A stretch of DNA of 64,000 bases from Ensifer adhaerens (GCF_001270265.1 NZ_LGAP01000001.1:310001-374000), one strand, 5' to 3'. Numbered from the stretch's first letter, positions 19,305-29,612 are shown. Translations and numbers: made by a program. Notes: generated by a model from the sequence alone, not told the origin.

Positions 19305-20957
19305 ATGAATCAGATGAACCGGACCGAACAGAAACTCGCCGAGCTGAACCAGCCCAAGCCCTGGTCCGGCATCAATGCCTATCGTTCCGATCCGCTGATC
19401 GTGGACATCACATCGGGCATGGCGAAGGCCCTGCGCGACGAGTTCGATACGCTCGGCCGTTATGTGACCTCGCCGGAGGCGCAGGAACTTGCGCGCATGG
19501 CCAACGAAGGCGTGCCGAAGCTGAAGACGCACGGACCGCGCGGCGAGCGCCTCGATGTCGTCGAGTTCCATCCGGCCTGGCATGCCCTGATACGCCGCTC
19601 GATGACCTCGGGCCTGCATGCATCCGCCTGGGAAAACCTGCCTGACGAGCGCAACCAGTCGCACAAGACCAGAGCGATCCGTTTCTATCTGACGGCTCAG
19701 CTGGAATGCGGCCATCTTTGCCCGCTGACGATGACGAGCGCTTCGCTTGCCGCAATTACCGCGTCGCCCGCCGTACAGAAGGAATGGGCGCCGAAGATCC
19801 TGTCGCGCAAATATGATTCGTCGAACAAGCCGTGGATGCAGAAGTCTGCGGTCACCGTCGGCATGGGCATGACGGAAAAGCAGGGCGGTACCGATGTGCG
19901 CGCCAACACCTCGACCGCCGAGCGGGTGGGCGAAGGTATCTACCGTCTGAACGGCCACAAGTGGTTCATGTCGGCGCCGATGAGCGACGCTTTCGTGATG
20001 CTGGCGCAGACCCGCGACGGGCTCGGCTGCTTCCTCGTGCCGCGGCTTCTGGAAGACGGTGCCGCCAACGGCCTGCGCTTCCAGCGTCTGAAGGACAAAC
20101 TCGGCAACCGCTCCAACGCATCCTCCGAGGTGGAGTTTTCCGACACGTTCGGTTTCGTGCTCGGCGCGCCCGATGCCGGTATCCGCACCATTCTCGACAT
20201 GGTGACGCTGACGCGTCTCGATTGCGCGCTGGCGTCCGCCGGCATCATGCGGGCGTCGCTCGCCGAGGCCGTCCACCACACGCGTGGCCGCAAGGTCTTC
20301 GGCAAGCCGCTCGTCGGCCAGCCTATGATGACCCGCGTTCTCGCCGACATGGCGCTCGATGTCGCTGCCGCCAGTGCCTTGTCGTTCCGCCTCGCCGATG
20401 CCTTCGACAAGGCCCACGGCAGTGCCGACGAGGCCGCCTATGCGCGCATCATGACGCCGGTTGCGAAATACTGGTGCTGCAAGATCGCCCCGGCACTGAT
20501 TTACGAGGCAATGGAATGCCTCGGCGGCAACGGCTATGTCGAAGAGCGGGCGCTGGCGCGGCACTATCGCGAGGCGCCGGTCAATGCCATCTGGGAAGGC
20601 TCCGGCAACGTCATGGCGCTGGATGTCCTGCGTGTGCTGCTCAAGCGCAAGGATCTTTTCGAACAGCTGTTTGCCGTCCTCAGCCGCGATCTCGGGCCTG
20701 CCGGACGCAAGACGATCGACGTGCTGCGCGCGGCGATGTCACTTTGCGAGCGCGACGAGGGCGCCGCCCGCATGCTCGTCGAGCAATTGGCGCTGGCCGC
20801 CGCTGCAGCCGAACTCTATCGCCTTGGCGCCGGCCGTATCGCCGATGCCTTCCTCGAATCGCGCCTTGCCGCCGGATGGCGGTCGACCTACGGCATGCTC
20901 GATTCGCGCTTCGACTCCGCTTACATCCTTGATCTGCTCTATCCGGCCGCCACGTAG
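19305..20957 (+). CDS. AidB-like acyl-CoA dehydrogenase
   Basis: 550 residues. The length and N-terminal domain ('NQPKPWSGINAYRSDPL') are those of the AidB subfamily. Acyl-CoA dehydrogenase motifs include 'GMGMTEKQGGTDVRANTS' (FAD/substrate binding), 'NGHKWFMSAPMSDAF' and 'MECLGGNGYVEE'. AidB binds DNA in E. coli and is induced by alkylation damage; whether this copy does so is inference. The start is the first ATG, with a weak ribosome-binding site; ATG at 19314 is an alternative. Its last 19 bases overlap the AEC gene tail to tail. Confidence 0.9.
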   Translation: MNQMNRTEQKLAELNQPKPWSGINAYRSDPLIVDITSGMAKALRDEFDTLGRYVTSPEAQELARMANEGVPKLKTHGPRGERLDVVEFHPAWHALIRRSMTSGLHASAWENLPDERNQSHKTRAIRFYLTAQLECGHLCPLTMTSASLAAITASPAVQKEWAPKILSRKYDSSNKPWMQKSAVTVGMGMTEKQGGTDVRANTSTAERVGEGIYRLNGHKWFMSAPMSDAFVMLAQTRDGLGCFLVPRLLEDGAANGLRFQRLKDKLGNRSNASSEVEFSDTFGFVLGAPDAGIRTILDMVTLTRLDCALASAGIMRASLAEAVHHTRGRKVFGKPLVGQPMMTRVLADMALDVAAASALSFRLADAFDKAHGSADEAAYARIMTPVAKYWCCKIAPALIYEAMECLGGNGYVEERALARHYREAPVNAIWEGSGNVMALDVLRVLLKRKDLFEQLFAVLSRDLGPAGRKTIDVLRAAMSLCERDEGAARMLVEQLALAAAAAELYRLGAGRIADAFLESRLAAGWRSTYGMLDSRFDSAYILDLLYPAAT

Positions 20958-21874
20958 GCGGTCACGGATAGCACGAGCGGTATCGTGAAGAAGGAGACGA
21001 CGGTCTGGACCGTCGCCACCGCCGCATAAAGCTCGGCGTCGCCTCCCATCTGTTTGGCCAGGAGATAACCGTTCATCGCGGTCGGAACAGCAGCGCCAAG
21101 TGCAATGACGCACAGCGCGTCGCCGCGGATGCCGAGCAGGAAGCTGGCGCCCACCATGAACACCGGCATGACGATCAGCTTCAGGAAGACGGCCAGCATT
21201 GCCGACCCGCTCGGCTTCAACGCGTCGGACACCCGCAATCCGGCGCCGACCATCACCAGCCCGAGGCTGAGCGAGGCGCTTGCCAGCATGTCGATGGTCG
21301 TCATCACCGGCCCGTAGACGGTTATGCCCGCCAGGTTGAACAGAATGCCCAGCACCGATGCGACGATTAACGGATTGGTGACGATCTTGGCAAAGAAACG
21401 CCGGAAATCCCGGTTGCCGCCGCCGAACCAAACCAGCACGCCGACGTTGTAGAGATTGATCGGGATGATCACGAGCGTCATCACCAGTGCCGTCAGCGTC
21501 AGTCCGATCGGTCCGTAGAGCTTTTGGGCGATCGCCAGCGCCATGAACCCGTTCCACCGTGTCGCCGTCTGGAAGACGGAAGTGAAGGAGGCGCCCGAAA
21601 CCTCTCTGTTGCGAAACAGCGGCCAGAGGAAGAGGACGAAGATCGACATCAGGCTGACACTGCCGATCGTGGCGATCGCCGTGGCGTCCGCCTTCATGCC
21701 GGAAAAATCGGCCTGGACCAGCGTCGAAAACAACAGGGCGGGGAAGAGGATGTAATAGCCGAACTGTTCGAGGCCCAACCAGAGATTCTGATCGACCAGC
21801 GTTGTGCGTTTCAGCCATGCGCCGAGCAGCACCAAAAGGAAGATGGGAAGGATACTTTCAAAGACGATGATCAT
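20939..21874 (-). CDS. AEC family transporter (auxin efflux carrier fold)
   Basis: 311 residues with about ten hydrophobic segments in the 5+5 arrangement of the AEC/BART superfamily. It begins 'MIIVFESILPIFLLVLLGAWLK', and 'INLYNVGVLVW' near residue 120 has the conserved half-helix N. Bacterial members export or import small organic acids; no substrate can be assigned. It is convergent with the AidB-like gene. Confidence 0.88.
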   Translation of the reverse strand: MIIVFESILPIFLLVLLGAWLKRTTLVDQNLWLGLEQFGYYILFPALLFSTLVQADFSGMKADATAIATIGSVSLMSIFVLFLWPLFRNREVSGASFTSVFQTATRWNGFMALAIAQKLYGPIGLTLTALVMTLVIIPINLYNVGVLVWFGGGNRDFRRFFAKIVTNPLIVASVLGILFNLAGITVYGPVMTTIDMLASASLSLGLVMVGAGLRVSDALKPSGSAMLAVFLKLIVMPVFMVGASFLLGIRGDALCVIALGAAVPTAMNGYLLAKQMGGDAELYAAVATVQTVVSFFTIPLVLSVTAYVAAG

Positions 21875-22060
21875 GGCGGGGCCTGCGCGGGAAGAGGGCC
21901 CACCGTTACTGCATAATCCGTCAAACCGGAATCGATTTAAGACGAAATCATGCCGCGAGTTTCAAGCTTTGCGGCGTCCTTCGCCCATCAGGTTTGACGG
22001 GCGCGCATTAGAGGGAGGCCGCGTCGACCGCAGCCGGGCAGGAGCCTGTGAAAATTAACC

Positions 22061-22076
22061 TTAACAAATGGTTTAC
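22061..22076 (+). promoter_or_regulatory. Candidate CtrA-type binding site
   Basis: TTAA-N7-TTTAC (22061-22076) differs by one base from the CtrA consensus TTAA-N7-TTAAC, and a further TTAAC half-site abuts it at 22055-22059. It lies about 70 bases before the small membrane-protein pair. The call rests on similarity only. Confidence 0.35.
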
Positions 22077-22145
22077 ATTGCGCGATCGCCGGCGAGTGTG
22101 GACAGTGGCTGGGTAACGCAAAGAAATCCGGAACGGAGCGGTTCG

Positions 22146-22301
22146 GTGAGAACTGGTCTTATGATCATCATGATGATGTTTTTCGCCGGACTGGCGCTCG
22201 ATATCGTGGTCCCCGCGATCGTGCTGCTTGCCTTGATATTGGCAGATCGCGCGATCTATCCATTGTTCTATCGACGCATATCGGAAAGGGGGGCCGCATG
22301 A
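22146..22301 (+). CDS. Small membrane protein, unknown function
   Basis: 51 residues from a GTG start with GGAG about 8 bases upstream; ATG at 22161 is the alternative. It has one long hydrophobic stretch ('MFFAGLALDIVVPAIVLLALILA') with a short basic C-terminus. I do not recognise the family. Its TGA overlaps the ATG of the next gene by 4 bases, which argues that it is translated and coupled. Confidence 0.5.
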   Translation: MRTGLMIIMMMFFAGLALDIVVPAIVLLALILADRAIYPLFYRRISERGAA

Positions 22302-22642
22302 AGTGGTTTCTGATCCTGTGGGCATGCCCCGTCATGCTTTTGGCCGGCTGGTACGGCCTTTCCTATTACGACATGAGCTTCGGCTTCTTCATGCTGACGC
22401 GCGAGACCCATGACCTGGTCTTCCAGATCTATGGCAACGTGCTCGGCATTCCGCCGGAAAGCATCCCACCGCTCGTCGCGCGCGCCATGATAGTGGACAG
22501 CTTCATCGTCCTCGGCATCGTCGCCTTCCGCAAGCGTCGCGAGCTTGCTGCCTGGTATCGCCGCCGTTTCGGCGCAGGCGCCGTTCAGTCGGTTGATGCG
22601 CGGTCTCTGCCAAGAGACGCCAGCCTGTCGAGCGCGCCTTGA
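22298..22642 (+). CDS. Small membrane protein, unknown function
   Basis: 114 residues. An N-terminal hydrophobic helix ('[21 protein letters not shown]') is followed by a short periplasmic or cytoplasmic loop. A second helix ('[18 protein letters not shown]') with a basic C-terminus completes it. No family recognised. It is coupled to the small gene upstream. Its last 58 bases run under the 3' end of ruvX on the opposite strand. Confidence 0.65.
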   Translation: MKWFLILWACPVMLLAGWYGLSYYDMSFGFFMLTRETHDLVFQIYGNVLGIPPESIPPLVARAMIVDSFIVLGIVAFRKRRELAAWYRRRFGAGAVQSVDARSLPRDASLSSAP

Positions 22643-23073
22643 AGAATGAAGGATGCGGCGGCCGAGTCGATGCGCTCGGCCCGCTTCTTGCGTGACACGT
22701 CCATCTCGATCAGCACCCGCTCGGCCGCGACCGTCGAGAGCCGCTCATCCCAGTAAACGAAGGGAAGGGGCGTCTTCTCGACCATGTTTCGCACGAAGGC
22801 GCGGGTCGCCTGACACCGCGGTCCTTCGCTGCCGTCCATGTTGACAGGCAGGCCGATGACGAAGGCTGCGACCCTTTCCTTCTCGGCTGCCGCCAGAAGC
22901 GCCACCGCATCAATGCCGAACTTGACCCGTCGGATCACCTCGCGCGGTGTCGCGATCCGGCGTCCAAGGTCGGATACCGAGATGCCGATCGTCTTGGTGC
23001 CAAGATCGAGGCCGGCGATGGCCTGGTTGGGCTGAAGCTGGCTCGCGAGCTCTTCGATGGTCAGAATTGTCAT
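22585..23073 (-). CDS. ruvX: Putative pre-16S rRNA nuclease / Holliday junction resolvase-like YqgF
   Basis: 162 residues from the ATG at 23073 ('[14 protein letters not shown]'). An RNase H-like fold is indicated by '[18 protein letters not shown]' near residue 18, '[16 protein letters not shown]' near 80 and '[14 protein letters not shown]' near 120, the YqgF family motifs. The E. coli protein processes the 5' end of 16S rRNA. The upstream in-frame extension overlaps the divergent UPF0173 gene and is unlikely. Confidence 0.93.
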   Translation of the reverse strand: MTILTIEELASQLQPNQAIAGLDLGTKTIGISVSDLGRRIATPREVIRRVKFGIDAVALLAAAEKERVAAFVIGLPVNMDGSEGPRCQATRAFVRNMVEKTPLPFVYWDERLSTVAAERVLIEMDVSRKKRAERIDSAAASFILQGALDRLASLGRDRASTD

Positions 23074-23155
23074 TTGATTTGCCGATTCGATCTTTGCAGG
23101 TGTTCGTTTCGTTCCATATAGCTGCTCCAAAGCACAAATCATCTGGGAGAATGTC

Positions 23156-23860
23156 ATGAAGATCAAATGGCTCGGCCATTCGGCTTTCCACATCGAAACG
23201 GCAACGTCGAAGATCCTGATCGATCCCTTCTTTACCGGCAACCCGGCTTTTCCCGGCAGCGAACGCAAGCAGGTGACGGCCGGGCTCACCCACATTCTTC
23301 TGACGCACGGTCATGGCGATCACGTCGGCGATACCGTGGCCATCGCCAAGGAAACGGGAGCGGTGGTCGTGGCCAACTTCGATCTCTGCATGTGGCTCGG
23401 CCGTCAGGGCGTCTCAGTGATGGAGCCCGGCAATACCGGCGGTACCATTCATCTCTCCGGCTTTTCCGCCACTTTCGTCAACGCGCTGCATTCTTCGGCG
23501 CAGATTACCGAAGACGGCGTTTCGCATTCGCTCGGCAATGCCAACGGCCTAGTCCTGCATTTCGAGGACGAGCCGACGCTCTACCATATGGGCGACACGG
23601 ACATCTTCTCGGACATGGCATTGATCGAAGAGCTGCACCAGCCCGAGATCGGCCTTGTTCCGATCGGCGACCGCTTCACCATGGGCGGCGCCGTGGCCGC
23701 GCTCGCCTGCCAGCGCTACTTCAAGTTCTCGACCGCCATTCCCTGCCACTACGGATCCTTCCCGATCATCGACCAGACGCCGGAAAACTTCGTCGTGGGC
23801 ATGGATAGCGCCTCGACCAAGGTCGCGACACCGGCCGTCGGCGGCGTCATAAGCGTCTGA
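23156..23860 (+). CDS. UPF0173 metal-dependent hydrolase (metallo-beta-lactamase fold)
   Basis: 234 residues, starting '[15 protein letters not shown]' and carrying the HxHxDH metal motif in '[12 protein letters not shown]' near residue 50. Later ligands are in '[12 protein letters not shown]' and '[10 protein letters not shown]'. This is the UPF0173/YtkL group; the substrate is unknown. GGGAGA lies about 5 bases before the ATG. It is divergent from ruvX and upstream of gatCA. Confidence 0.9.
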   Translation: MKIKWLGHSAFHIETATSKILIDPFFTGNPAFPGSERKQVTAGLTHILLTHGHGDHVGDTVAIAKETGAVVVANFDLCMWLGRQGVSVMEPGNTGGTIHLSGFSATFVNALHSSAQITEDGVSHSLGNANGLVLHFEDEPTLYHMGDTDIFSDMALIEELHQPEIGLVPIGDRFTMGGAVAALACQRYFKFSTAIPCHYGSFPIIDQTPENFVVGMDSASTKVATPAVGGVISV

Positions 23861-23970
23861 CGCCGAAGACCGTCAGCACTGCGGCAGGCGAGTGATCCGG
23901 CGATTCCCCCGTTGCGCGCCTCGCCGCGCACCATTATAGCGGGGGAAAGTTCCAGATACCGGAGACGACC

Positions 23971-24258
23971 ATGTCCGTAGACCTTGCCACCGTGAAGCGC
24001 GTTGCGCGCCTCGCCCGCATCGCCGTCAGTGAAGATGAAGCCACGCGGATGGTGGGCGAAATCAACGGCATCCTTGGTTTCGTCGAGCAGCTCTCCGAAG
24101 TGAATGTCGATGGCGTCGAGCCCATGACGTCGGTGACGCCGATGGAAATGAAGAAGCGCCTGGACGTCGTTTCCGATGGCAGCAAGGCCGACGATATCGT
24201 CGCCAACGCTCCCAATACCGATCGCAACTTCTTCCTCGTCCCGAAGGTTGTCGAATAA
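23971..24258 (+). CDS. gatC: Aspartyl/glutamyl-tRNA amidotransferase subunit C
   Basis: 95 residues: '[24 protein letters not shown]', '[21 protein letters not shown]' and '[11 protein letters not shown]' are the GatC hallmarks. It stabilises GatA in the GatCAB complex that converts Glu-tRNA(Gln) and/or Asp-tRNA(Asn). GGAGA precedes the ATG. gatA follows after 52 bases. Confidence 0.96.
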   Translation: MSVDLATVKRVARLARIAVSEDEATRMVGEINGILGFVEQLSEVNVDGVEPMTSVTPMEMKKRLDVVSDGSKADDIVANAPNTDRNFFLVPKVVE

Positions 24259-24310
24259 TCCGACCGCCTGCCGCCCCGACGTACCCGATTTGCGAAAGCC
24301 CGATTTCACC

Positions 24311-25792
24311 ATGACCGAACTCACCAGCCTGACGATCGCCGAAGCCCGCACCAAGCTTGCGGCCAAGGAAATCACCGCCGTTGAACTGACCGACGCCTAT
24401 ATCGCGGCGATCGATAGCGCCAACGACGCGATCAACGCCTATATCGCCGTCACGCCCGACAAGGCGCGCGAGATGGCCAAGGCATCGGACGCCCGCATCG
24501 CTGCCGGCAAGGCCGGCGCGCTTGAAGGCATTCCGCTCGGCATCAAGGATCTCTTCGGCACCGAAGGCGTGCACACGCAGGCCTGCAGCCACATACTCGA
24601 TGGTTTCGCGCCGCCCTACGAATCGACCGTGACCCAGAACTTGTGGAACGACGGTGCCGTGATGCTCGGCAAGCTGAACATGGACGAGTTCGCCATGGGC
24701 TCCTCCAACGAGACGTCCTACTACGGTGCCGTGAAGAACCCCTGGCGCGCCAAGGGATCCAACCTCGATCTGGTCCCGGGCGGTTCGTCGGGCGGTTCGG
24801 CCGCTGCCGTAGCTGCGCATCTGTGCGCTGGTGCTACGGCAACCGACACCGGTGGCTCCATCCGTCAGCCGGCGGCATTCACCGGCACCGTTGGCATCAA
24901 GCCGACCTATGGCCGCTGCTCGCGCTGGGGCGTCGTCGCCTTCGCGTCGTCGCTGGACCAAGCCGGGCCGATCGCTCGTGACGTGCGCGACGCCGCGATC
25001 CTTCTGAAGTCGATGGCAAGCGTCGATGTGAAGGACACCACCTCCGTCGATCTGCCGGTGCCGAACTACGAAGCTTCGATCGGCCAGTCGATCAAGGGCA
25101 TGAAGATCGGCATTCCCCGGGAATACCGGGTTGAAGGCATGCCGGAAGAGATCGAAACCCTGTGGCAGCAGGGCATCGCCTGGCTCAAGGACGCTGGCGC
25201 CGAGATCGTCGACATCACGCTTCCGCACACCAAATACGCGCTGCCGGCTTACTACATCGTCGCGCCGGCCGAAGCGTCCTCGAACCTTGCCCGCTACGAT
25301 GGCGTCCGCTACGGCCTGCGCGTCGACGGCAAGGATATCGCCGACATGTACGAGAAGACCCGTGCTGCCGGCTTCGGCCAGGAGGTCAAGCGCCGCATCA
25401 TGATCGGCACCTACGTGCTTTCCGCCGGCTATTACGACGCCTACTACCTGCGCGCCCAGAAGGTTCGCACGCTGATCAAGCGCGACTTCGAGCTGGCCTT
25501 CCACGCCGGTGTCGACGCGATCCTGACGCCGGCCACGCCATCCTCCGCCTTCGGTATCGCCGACGAGGATCTCGCATCCGATCCGGTCAAGATGTACCTG
25601 AACGACATCTTCACGGTGACGGTCAACATGGCCGGTCTGCCGGGCATCGCCGTTCCCGGCGGCGTTGATCACAAGGGCCTGCCGCTTGGTCTGCAGTTGA
25701 TCGGCAAGCCGTTCGAGGAAGAGACCCTCTTCAAGACCGCCCATGTGATCGAACAGGCGGCCGGTCGTTTCACGCCCACCAAGTGGTGGTAA
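24311..25792 (+). CDS. gatA: Aspartyl/glutamyl-tRNA amidotransferase subunit A
   Basis: 493 residues from the ATG at 24311; the longer open frame overlaps gatC out of frame. Amidase-signature catalytic triad: Lys in '[10 protein letters not shown]', Ser in '[13 protein letters not shown]' and nucleophile Ser in '[12 protein letters not shown]'. It releases ammonia from glutamine for GatB. It is second in the gatCA operon and is followed by strong hairpins. Confidence 0.97.
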   Translation: MTELTSLTIAEARTKLAAKEITAVELTDAYIAAIDSANDAINAYIAVTPDKAREMAKASDARIAAGKAGALEGIPLGIKDLFGTEGVHTQACSHILDGFAPPYESTVTQNLWNDGAVMLGKLNMDEFAMGSSNETSYYGAVKNPWRAKGSNLDLVPGGSSGGSAAAVAAHLCAGATATDTGGSIRQPAAFTGTVGIKPTYGRCSRWGVVAFASSLDQAGPIARDVRDAAILLKSMASVDVKDTTSVDLPVPNYEASIGQSIKGMKIGIPREYRVEGMPEEIETLWQQGIAWLKDAGAEIVDITLPHTKYALPAYYIVAPAEASSNLARYDGVRYGLRVDGKDIADMYEKTRAAGFGQEVKRRIMIGTYVLSAGYYDAYYLRAQKVRTLIKRDFELAFHAGVDAILTPATPSSAFGIADEDLASDPVKMYLNDIFTVTVNMAGLPGIAVPGGVDHKGLPLGLQLIGKPFEEETLFKTAHVIEQAAGRFTPTKWW

Positions 25793-25801
25793 AGCACTGA
25801 G

Positions 25802-25876
25802 GGCGTAGCACTACACGTGTGCTACGCCGCCTTAAAGTGTTACAGCGCCGCGCGTCACGCATGACGCGCGGCGCTG
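25802..25876. terminator. Two adjacent strong hairpins after gatA
   Basis: Hairpin 1 has a 10-bp stem GGCGTAGCAC/GTGCTACGCC (25802-25811 with 25819-25828). Hairpin 2 has a perfect 15-bp stem (25843-25857 with 25862-25876) around a CGCA loop. Neither has a clear T-run, so they could be a 3'-end stabilising structure or a bidirectional terminator between gatA and the convergent YjhX-like gene. A weaker 8-bp hairpin (AGATGCCG/CGGCATCT) follows near 25950-25975. Confidence 0.5.
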
Positions 25877-25990
25877 TCGTGATGCGGAGACGAGAGCCGT
25901 ACTTTGCCTTTGATCCGTCATGCTCAAATTCGCTGGAGGTCTCGGACGAGATGCCGAGCGTGCGCCCGGCATCTCCACGGGTTTCTCCGA

Positions 25991-26245
25991 TTAGCGATTG
26001 TTGAGTTCCGATCGGACCAGATGCAGGCCCCGCTCGGTGATGCGATAGGGCTTGCCGGCCGATGACGAGATCGCTTTCTTGCGCTTCAGTTTGCGGAAGA
26101 GTCCGAGGTCGAAGCCTGGATAGACCCATCCGTCGCGTGTGAAGCATCGGATTTCGCTGATCGCCTTGCCGTCACGGATGATTTCGATACGGCCGCCTTG
26201 GGCCAAATGATGAAGAATGCGCTGCTCAGCGCGTGAGATATCCAT
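25991..26245 (-). CDS. YjhX family (UPF0386) toxin-like protein
   Basis: 84 residues, full length for UPF0386: 'MDISRAEQRILHHLAQGGRIEIIRDGKAI', 'CFTRDGWVYPGFDL' and 'ITERGLHLVRSELNNR'. In E. coli YjhX is the proposed toxin of the YjhX/YjhQ pair. Here no adjacent yjhQ-type gene lies on the same strand, though two unrelated-looking GNAT genes follow gatB. It may be a domesticated chromosomal copy. The Shine-Dalgarno is weak. Confidence 0.85.
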   Translation of the reverse strand: MDISRAEQRILHHLAQGGRIEIIRDGKAISEIRCFTRDGWVYPGFDLGLFRKLKRKKAISSSAGKPYRITERGLHLVRSELNNR

Positions 26246-26421
26246 TTCTGAATGTTCCGGAATAGCGTTCGTGAGAACGCAAAAAAACGTTCCGCAAATC
26301 TTGGGAAAAGCGGGGTTACGTTTCCGGCCCGTGCGCGCAATCTTTTAGGAGAAAGCGGGCAAGGGCCCTTACCGGGACTCAGAAGAAGAGAACATCAAAA
26401 CTCCATTCGAACGAACGCTTC

Positions 26422-26733
26422 CTAGAAGAGACCGGCGAAGGCGTCAAGATATCCGCCGGCAACGAATGTGCAGGCGATGACCGCGATCGTCTGAAACAGG
26501 ACGATCAGGATGAGTTGTGTTCGAAACGGCTCCTTGCGCGTCTTGTGCCTGAAGACCTGGCGGCCGGCCATCGCACCGATGCTGCCGCCAAAGAACGCCG
26601 ACGACAGCAATGTCCGCTCACGAATGCGGCGCCAGCCTGATCGCGCCGCATGCTTGTCGTACCAAAAGAGACAGAAGGTTGTGGCGTTGATCGCGACAAG
26701 GAAGCACAGGAGGGCGGCGGCGGTGACGGGCAT
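26422..26733 (-). CDS. DUF1294 family membrane protein
   Basis: 103 residues. An N-terminal helix ('ALLCFLVAINATTFCLFWYDKHAA') is followed by the DUF1294 core 'RIRERTLLSSAFFGGSIGAMAGRQVFRHKTRK'. A final transmembrane segment completes the family pattern. The function is unknown. It lies alone between the YjhX-like gene and gatB, which faces it. Confidence 0.85.
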   Translation of the reverse strand: MPVTAAALLCFLVAINATTFCLFWYDKHAARSGWRRIRERTLLSSAFFGGSIGAMAGRQVFRHKTRKEPFRTQLILIVLFQTIAVIACTFVAGGYLDAFAGLF

Positions 26734-26882
26734 ATCCGCCTTTTGCCATGGGAGGCGCTAAGCGGCGGTTAAACCGTGCGCCCCGTCATCGCGGGATGGC
26801 TGATCGCGCCTAACAACTTGCACCATTGCGGCAATTGCTCTACCGAGAAACCAAGAATTCAGGCTTCAAAGAAGAGCATGAT

Positions 26883-28385
26883 ATGAGCATTGTCGACGTC
26901 CGCACTCCCGATTCCAAACGCTTCATCCCTGGCGCCACCGGCGACTGGGAGGTCATCATCGGCATGGAGGTCCATGCCCAGGTGCTTTCCAATTCGAAGC
27001 TCTTTTCGGGTGCATCGACCGAATTCGGCAAGCCGGCGAACGCCAATGTGTCGCTGGTCGACGCGGCCATGCCTGGCATGTTGCCCGTCATCAACGAGGA
27101 ATGCGTCAAGCAGGCGGTGCGCACCGGCCTCGGCCTCAAGGCCGTGATCAACAATCGCTCGATCTTCGACCGTAAGAACTATTTCTACCCCGACCTGCCG
27201 CAGGGCTATCAGATCTCGCAGTTCAAGGACCCGATCGTCGGCGAAGGCAAGATCATCATTTCCGTCGGGCCCGATCGCCAGGGGCAGTTCGAAGACGTCG
27301 AGATCGGCATCGAGCGCCTGCATCTCGAGCAGGACGCGGGCAAGTCCATGCACGACCAGCATCCGTCGATGTCCTATGTCGACCTCAACCGCTCTGGCGT
27401 CGCGCTGATGGAAATCGTCTCCAAGCCCGACATGCGGTCGTCCGACGAGGCCAAGGCCTATATGACCAAGCTGCGTTCGATCGTGCGCTATCTCGGCACC
27501 TGCGATGGCAACATGGACGAAGGCTCGATGCGCGCCGACGTCAACGTCTCTGTCCGCCGCCCCGGTGAAGGCTTTGGCACGCGCTGCGAAATCAAGAATG
27601 TCAACTCCATCCGCTTCATCGGTCAGGCGATCGAGTACGAAGCGCGACGCCAGATCGGCATTCTCGAAGATGGTGGTTCCATCGACCAGGAAACGCGTCT
27701 GTTTGACCCGAACAAGGGCGAGACGCGCTCGATGCGCTCGAAGGAAGATGCGCACGACTACCGCTACTTCCCGGATCCGGATCTGCTGCCGCTCGAGTTC
27801 GACCAGGCCTTCGTCGATGCGCTAAAGGCCGACCTGCCGGAACTGCCTGACGACAAGAAGGAACGCTTTGTCAGCGACATGGGCCTGTCGGTCTATGACG
27901 CCTCGGTGCTCGTATCCGAAAAGTCGATTGCCGATTATTTCGAGGCCGTGGCCGAGGGCCGTGACGGCAAGATCGCCGCAAACTGGGTTATCAACGACCT
28001 GCTCGGCGCCTTGAACAAAGCCGGCAAAGCCATTGAAGAGACTCCGGTTTCCCCCGCTCAGCTCGGCGGCATCATCGATCTCATCAAGGCCGAGACGATT
28101 TCCGGCAAAATTGCCAAGGATCTCTTCGAAATAGTCTGGAACGAAGGCGGAAATCCCGCGGAGATCGTCGAAGCGCGCGGCATGAAGCAGGTGACGGACA
28201 CCGGCGCCATCGAGAAGGCAGTCGACGAGATCATCGCCGCCAACCCGGATCAGGTCGCCAAGGTTCAGGCAAAGCCGTCGCTGGCCGGCTGGTTCGTCGG
28301 CCAGGTGATGAAGTCGACCGGTGGCAAGGCCAACCCGCAGGCCGTCCAGGCTCTGGTCAAGGCCAAGCTCGGCATCGAGGAATAA
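26883..28385 (+). CDS. gatB: Aspartyl/glutamyl-tRNA amidotransferase subunit B
   Basis: 500 residues from the ATG at 26883. GatB motifs: '[20 protein letters not shown]', '[17 protein letters not shown]' and '[15 protein letters not shown]', with a C-terminal YqeY-like helical domain ending '[13 protein letters not shown]'. It activates the misacylated tRNA and transfers ammonia from GatA. It is separated from gatCA by two leftward genes, a common rhizobial layout. A GNAT gene follows after 3 bases. Confidence 0.97.
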   Translation: MSIVDVRTPDSKRFIPGATGDWEVIIGMEVHAQVLSNSKLFSGASTEFGKPANANVSLVDAAMPGMLPVINEECVKQAVRTGLGLKAVINNRSIFDRKNYFYPDLPQGYQISQFKDPIVGEGKIIISVGPDRQGQFEDVEIGIERLHLEQDAGKSMHDQHPSMSYVDLNRSGVALMEIVSKPDMRSSDEAKAYMTKLRSIVRYLGTCDGNMDEGSMRADVNVSVRRPGEGFGTRCEIKNVNSIRFIGQAIEYEARRQIGILEDGGSIDQETRLFDPNKGETRSMRSKEDAHDYRYFPDPDLLPLEFDQAFVDALKADLPELPDDKKERFVSDMGLSVYDASVLVSEKSIADYFEAVAEGRDGKIAANWVINDLLGALNKAGKAIEETPVSPAQLGGIIDLIKAETISGKIAKDLFEIVWNEGGNPAEIVEARGMKQVTDTGAIEKAVDEIIAANPDQVAKVQAKPSLAGWFVGQVMKSTGGKANPQAVQALVKAKLGIEE

Positions 28386-28388
28386 ACG

Positions 28389-28886
28389 ATGTTCTTCGTC
28401 CGCACGGCGAGCGAGCGCGATCTGGAAAAGGTTCGCGCGCTGCTCGTCGAGACGTGGCATGCGACCTATGACACCTTCTATGGCGTGGAGAAGGTCAACG
28501 AACTGACAGGGCGCTGGCATTCGCTGCCGGCGCTCAAAGCCCGGCTGGAGCGCAAGAACGCGGAGTTCCTCGTCGCCGACGACGGTCGCAGCATCGGTGG
28601 CATGGGCTATGCGGCCATGTCCGATACGTTGAAGAAGACCGTTGTGCTCCACCAGCTTTACGTTCTGCCGAAACTCCAGAGGCAGGGCATCGGACGCGAC
28701 ATTTTCGCCGAACTCGAAACCTGCTTCCCCGACGCCGAACGTATGCGGGTCGAAGTCGAAGCGCAAAACCTTCATGCCCTCGCATTCTACCAGGCTCACG
28801 GCTTTTCCGAAGTCGGTCAAACCAGCAATTGCGGCGACGATCAATCGGGACTTCCGGCACTCATCCTCGAAAAGCCGCTGGTTTGA
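28389..28886 (+). CDS. GNAT family N-acetyltransferase
   Basis: 165 residues. The acetyl-CoA-binding motif is 'LYVLPKLQRQGIGRDIFAEL' (V-x-P-x-x-Q-x-x-G-I-G) near residue 95. The C-terminal 'VEAQNLHALAFYQAHGFSEVG' has the N-x-x-A-x-x-F-Y-x-x-x-G-F pattern. The substrate is unknown. It follows the gatB stop by 3 bases and is probably co-transcribed. Confidence 0.9.
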   Translation: MFFVRTASERDLEKVRALLVETWHATYDTFYGVEKVNELTGRWHSLPALKARLERKNAEFLVADDGRSIGGMGYAAMSDTLKKTVVLHQLYVLPKLQRQGIGRDIFAELETCFPDAERMRVEVEAQNLHALAFYQAHGFSEVGQTSNCGDDQSGLPALILEKPLV

Positions 28887-29033
28887 CACGCCCTTCCTTC
28901 TGACGTTGGGGCTATAGATTTACGGCCGTGGCTTTGTTCCGTGGAAAAAAGCGCGGAGCAATGTCGCTGTCACGAACCTGTTGCCTTGTGATGATTGACG
29001 CTTGGCGCTCATTGCCAAGCCTCGAGAGGCTAC

Positions 29034-29504
29034 ATGGACCCGACAACTGACTTCGAGATCCGCAAGGCCGAACTGGCGGATCTTCCTGCCATCATCTCGC
29101 TCTTTGCCGCTGACGAGGTTGGCGGACACGGAGATACGACCGAGCCTGAGGCTTTCGCTGACTATCTCGCCGCTTTCGCGCGGATCGAAGCATCGCCACT
29201 TCAGATGCTTTATGTTGCCCGCCTCGGTGAAGAAGTGGTCGGGACTTTCCAGACGGCATTATTGACGTCTCTTCCTGGGCGCGGCCAGCCGAGACTGGTG
29301 ATCGAGGCGGTGCAAACCCGAGAAGACATGCGCGGCCGCGGCATTGGCGCGTGCATGATGCGCCACGCGATCGAGCGTGCGCGCGAGGAGGGGGCAGGAA
29401 AGGTGCAACTCTCCTCGAATGCGACGCGAACGGCTGCGCATCGCTTCTACGCGCGTCTCGGTTTTGTGCGCAGCCATTTCGGCTTTCACATGCGGTTGAA
29501 ATGA
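29034..29504 (+). CDS. GNAT family N-acetyltransferase
   Basis: 156 residues from the ATG at 29034, with AGAGG upstream. It has 'EAVQTREDMRGRGIGACMMRHAI' (acetyl-CoA loop R-G-x-G-I-G) and 'LSSNATRTAAHRFYARLGFVRS', both typical of GNATs. The substrate is unknown. The intervals on each side are about 108-148 bases and hold no gene. Confidence 0.9.
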   Translation: MDPTTDFEIRKAELADLPAIISLFAADEVGGHGDTTEPEAFADYLAAFARIEASPLQMLYVARLGEEVVGTFQTALLTSLPGRGQPRLVIEAVQTREDMRGRGIGACMMRHAIERAREEGAGKVQLSSNATRTAAHRFYARLGFVRSHFGFHMRLK

Positions 29505-29612
29505 CCGTGCTCGCCTCGGAATCACTGGACAAGCCGGGAGTAGCGGGGCATAAGCGGGGACATAGTTTTGGTATCCGGCCGCCTTCCCAACGGTCGGTTG
29601 AGGACGGCATCC

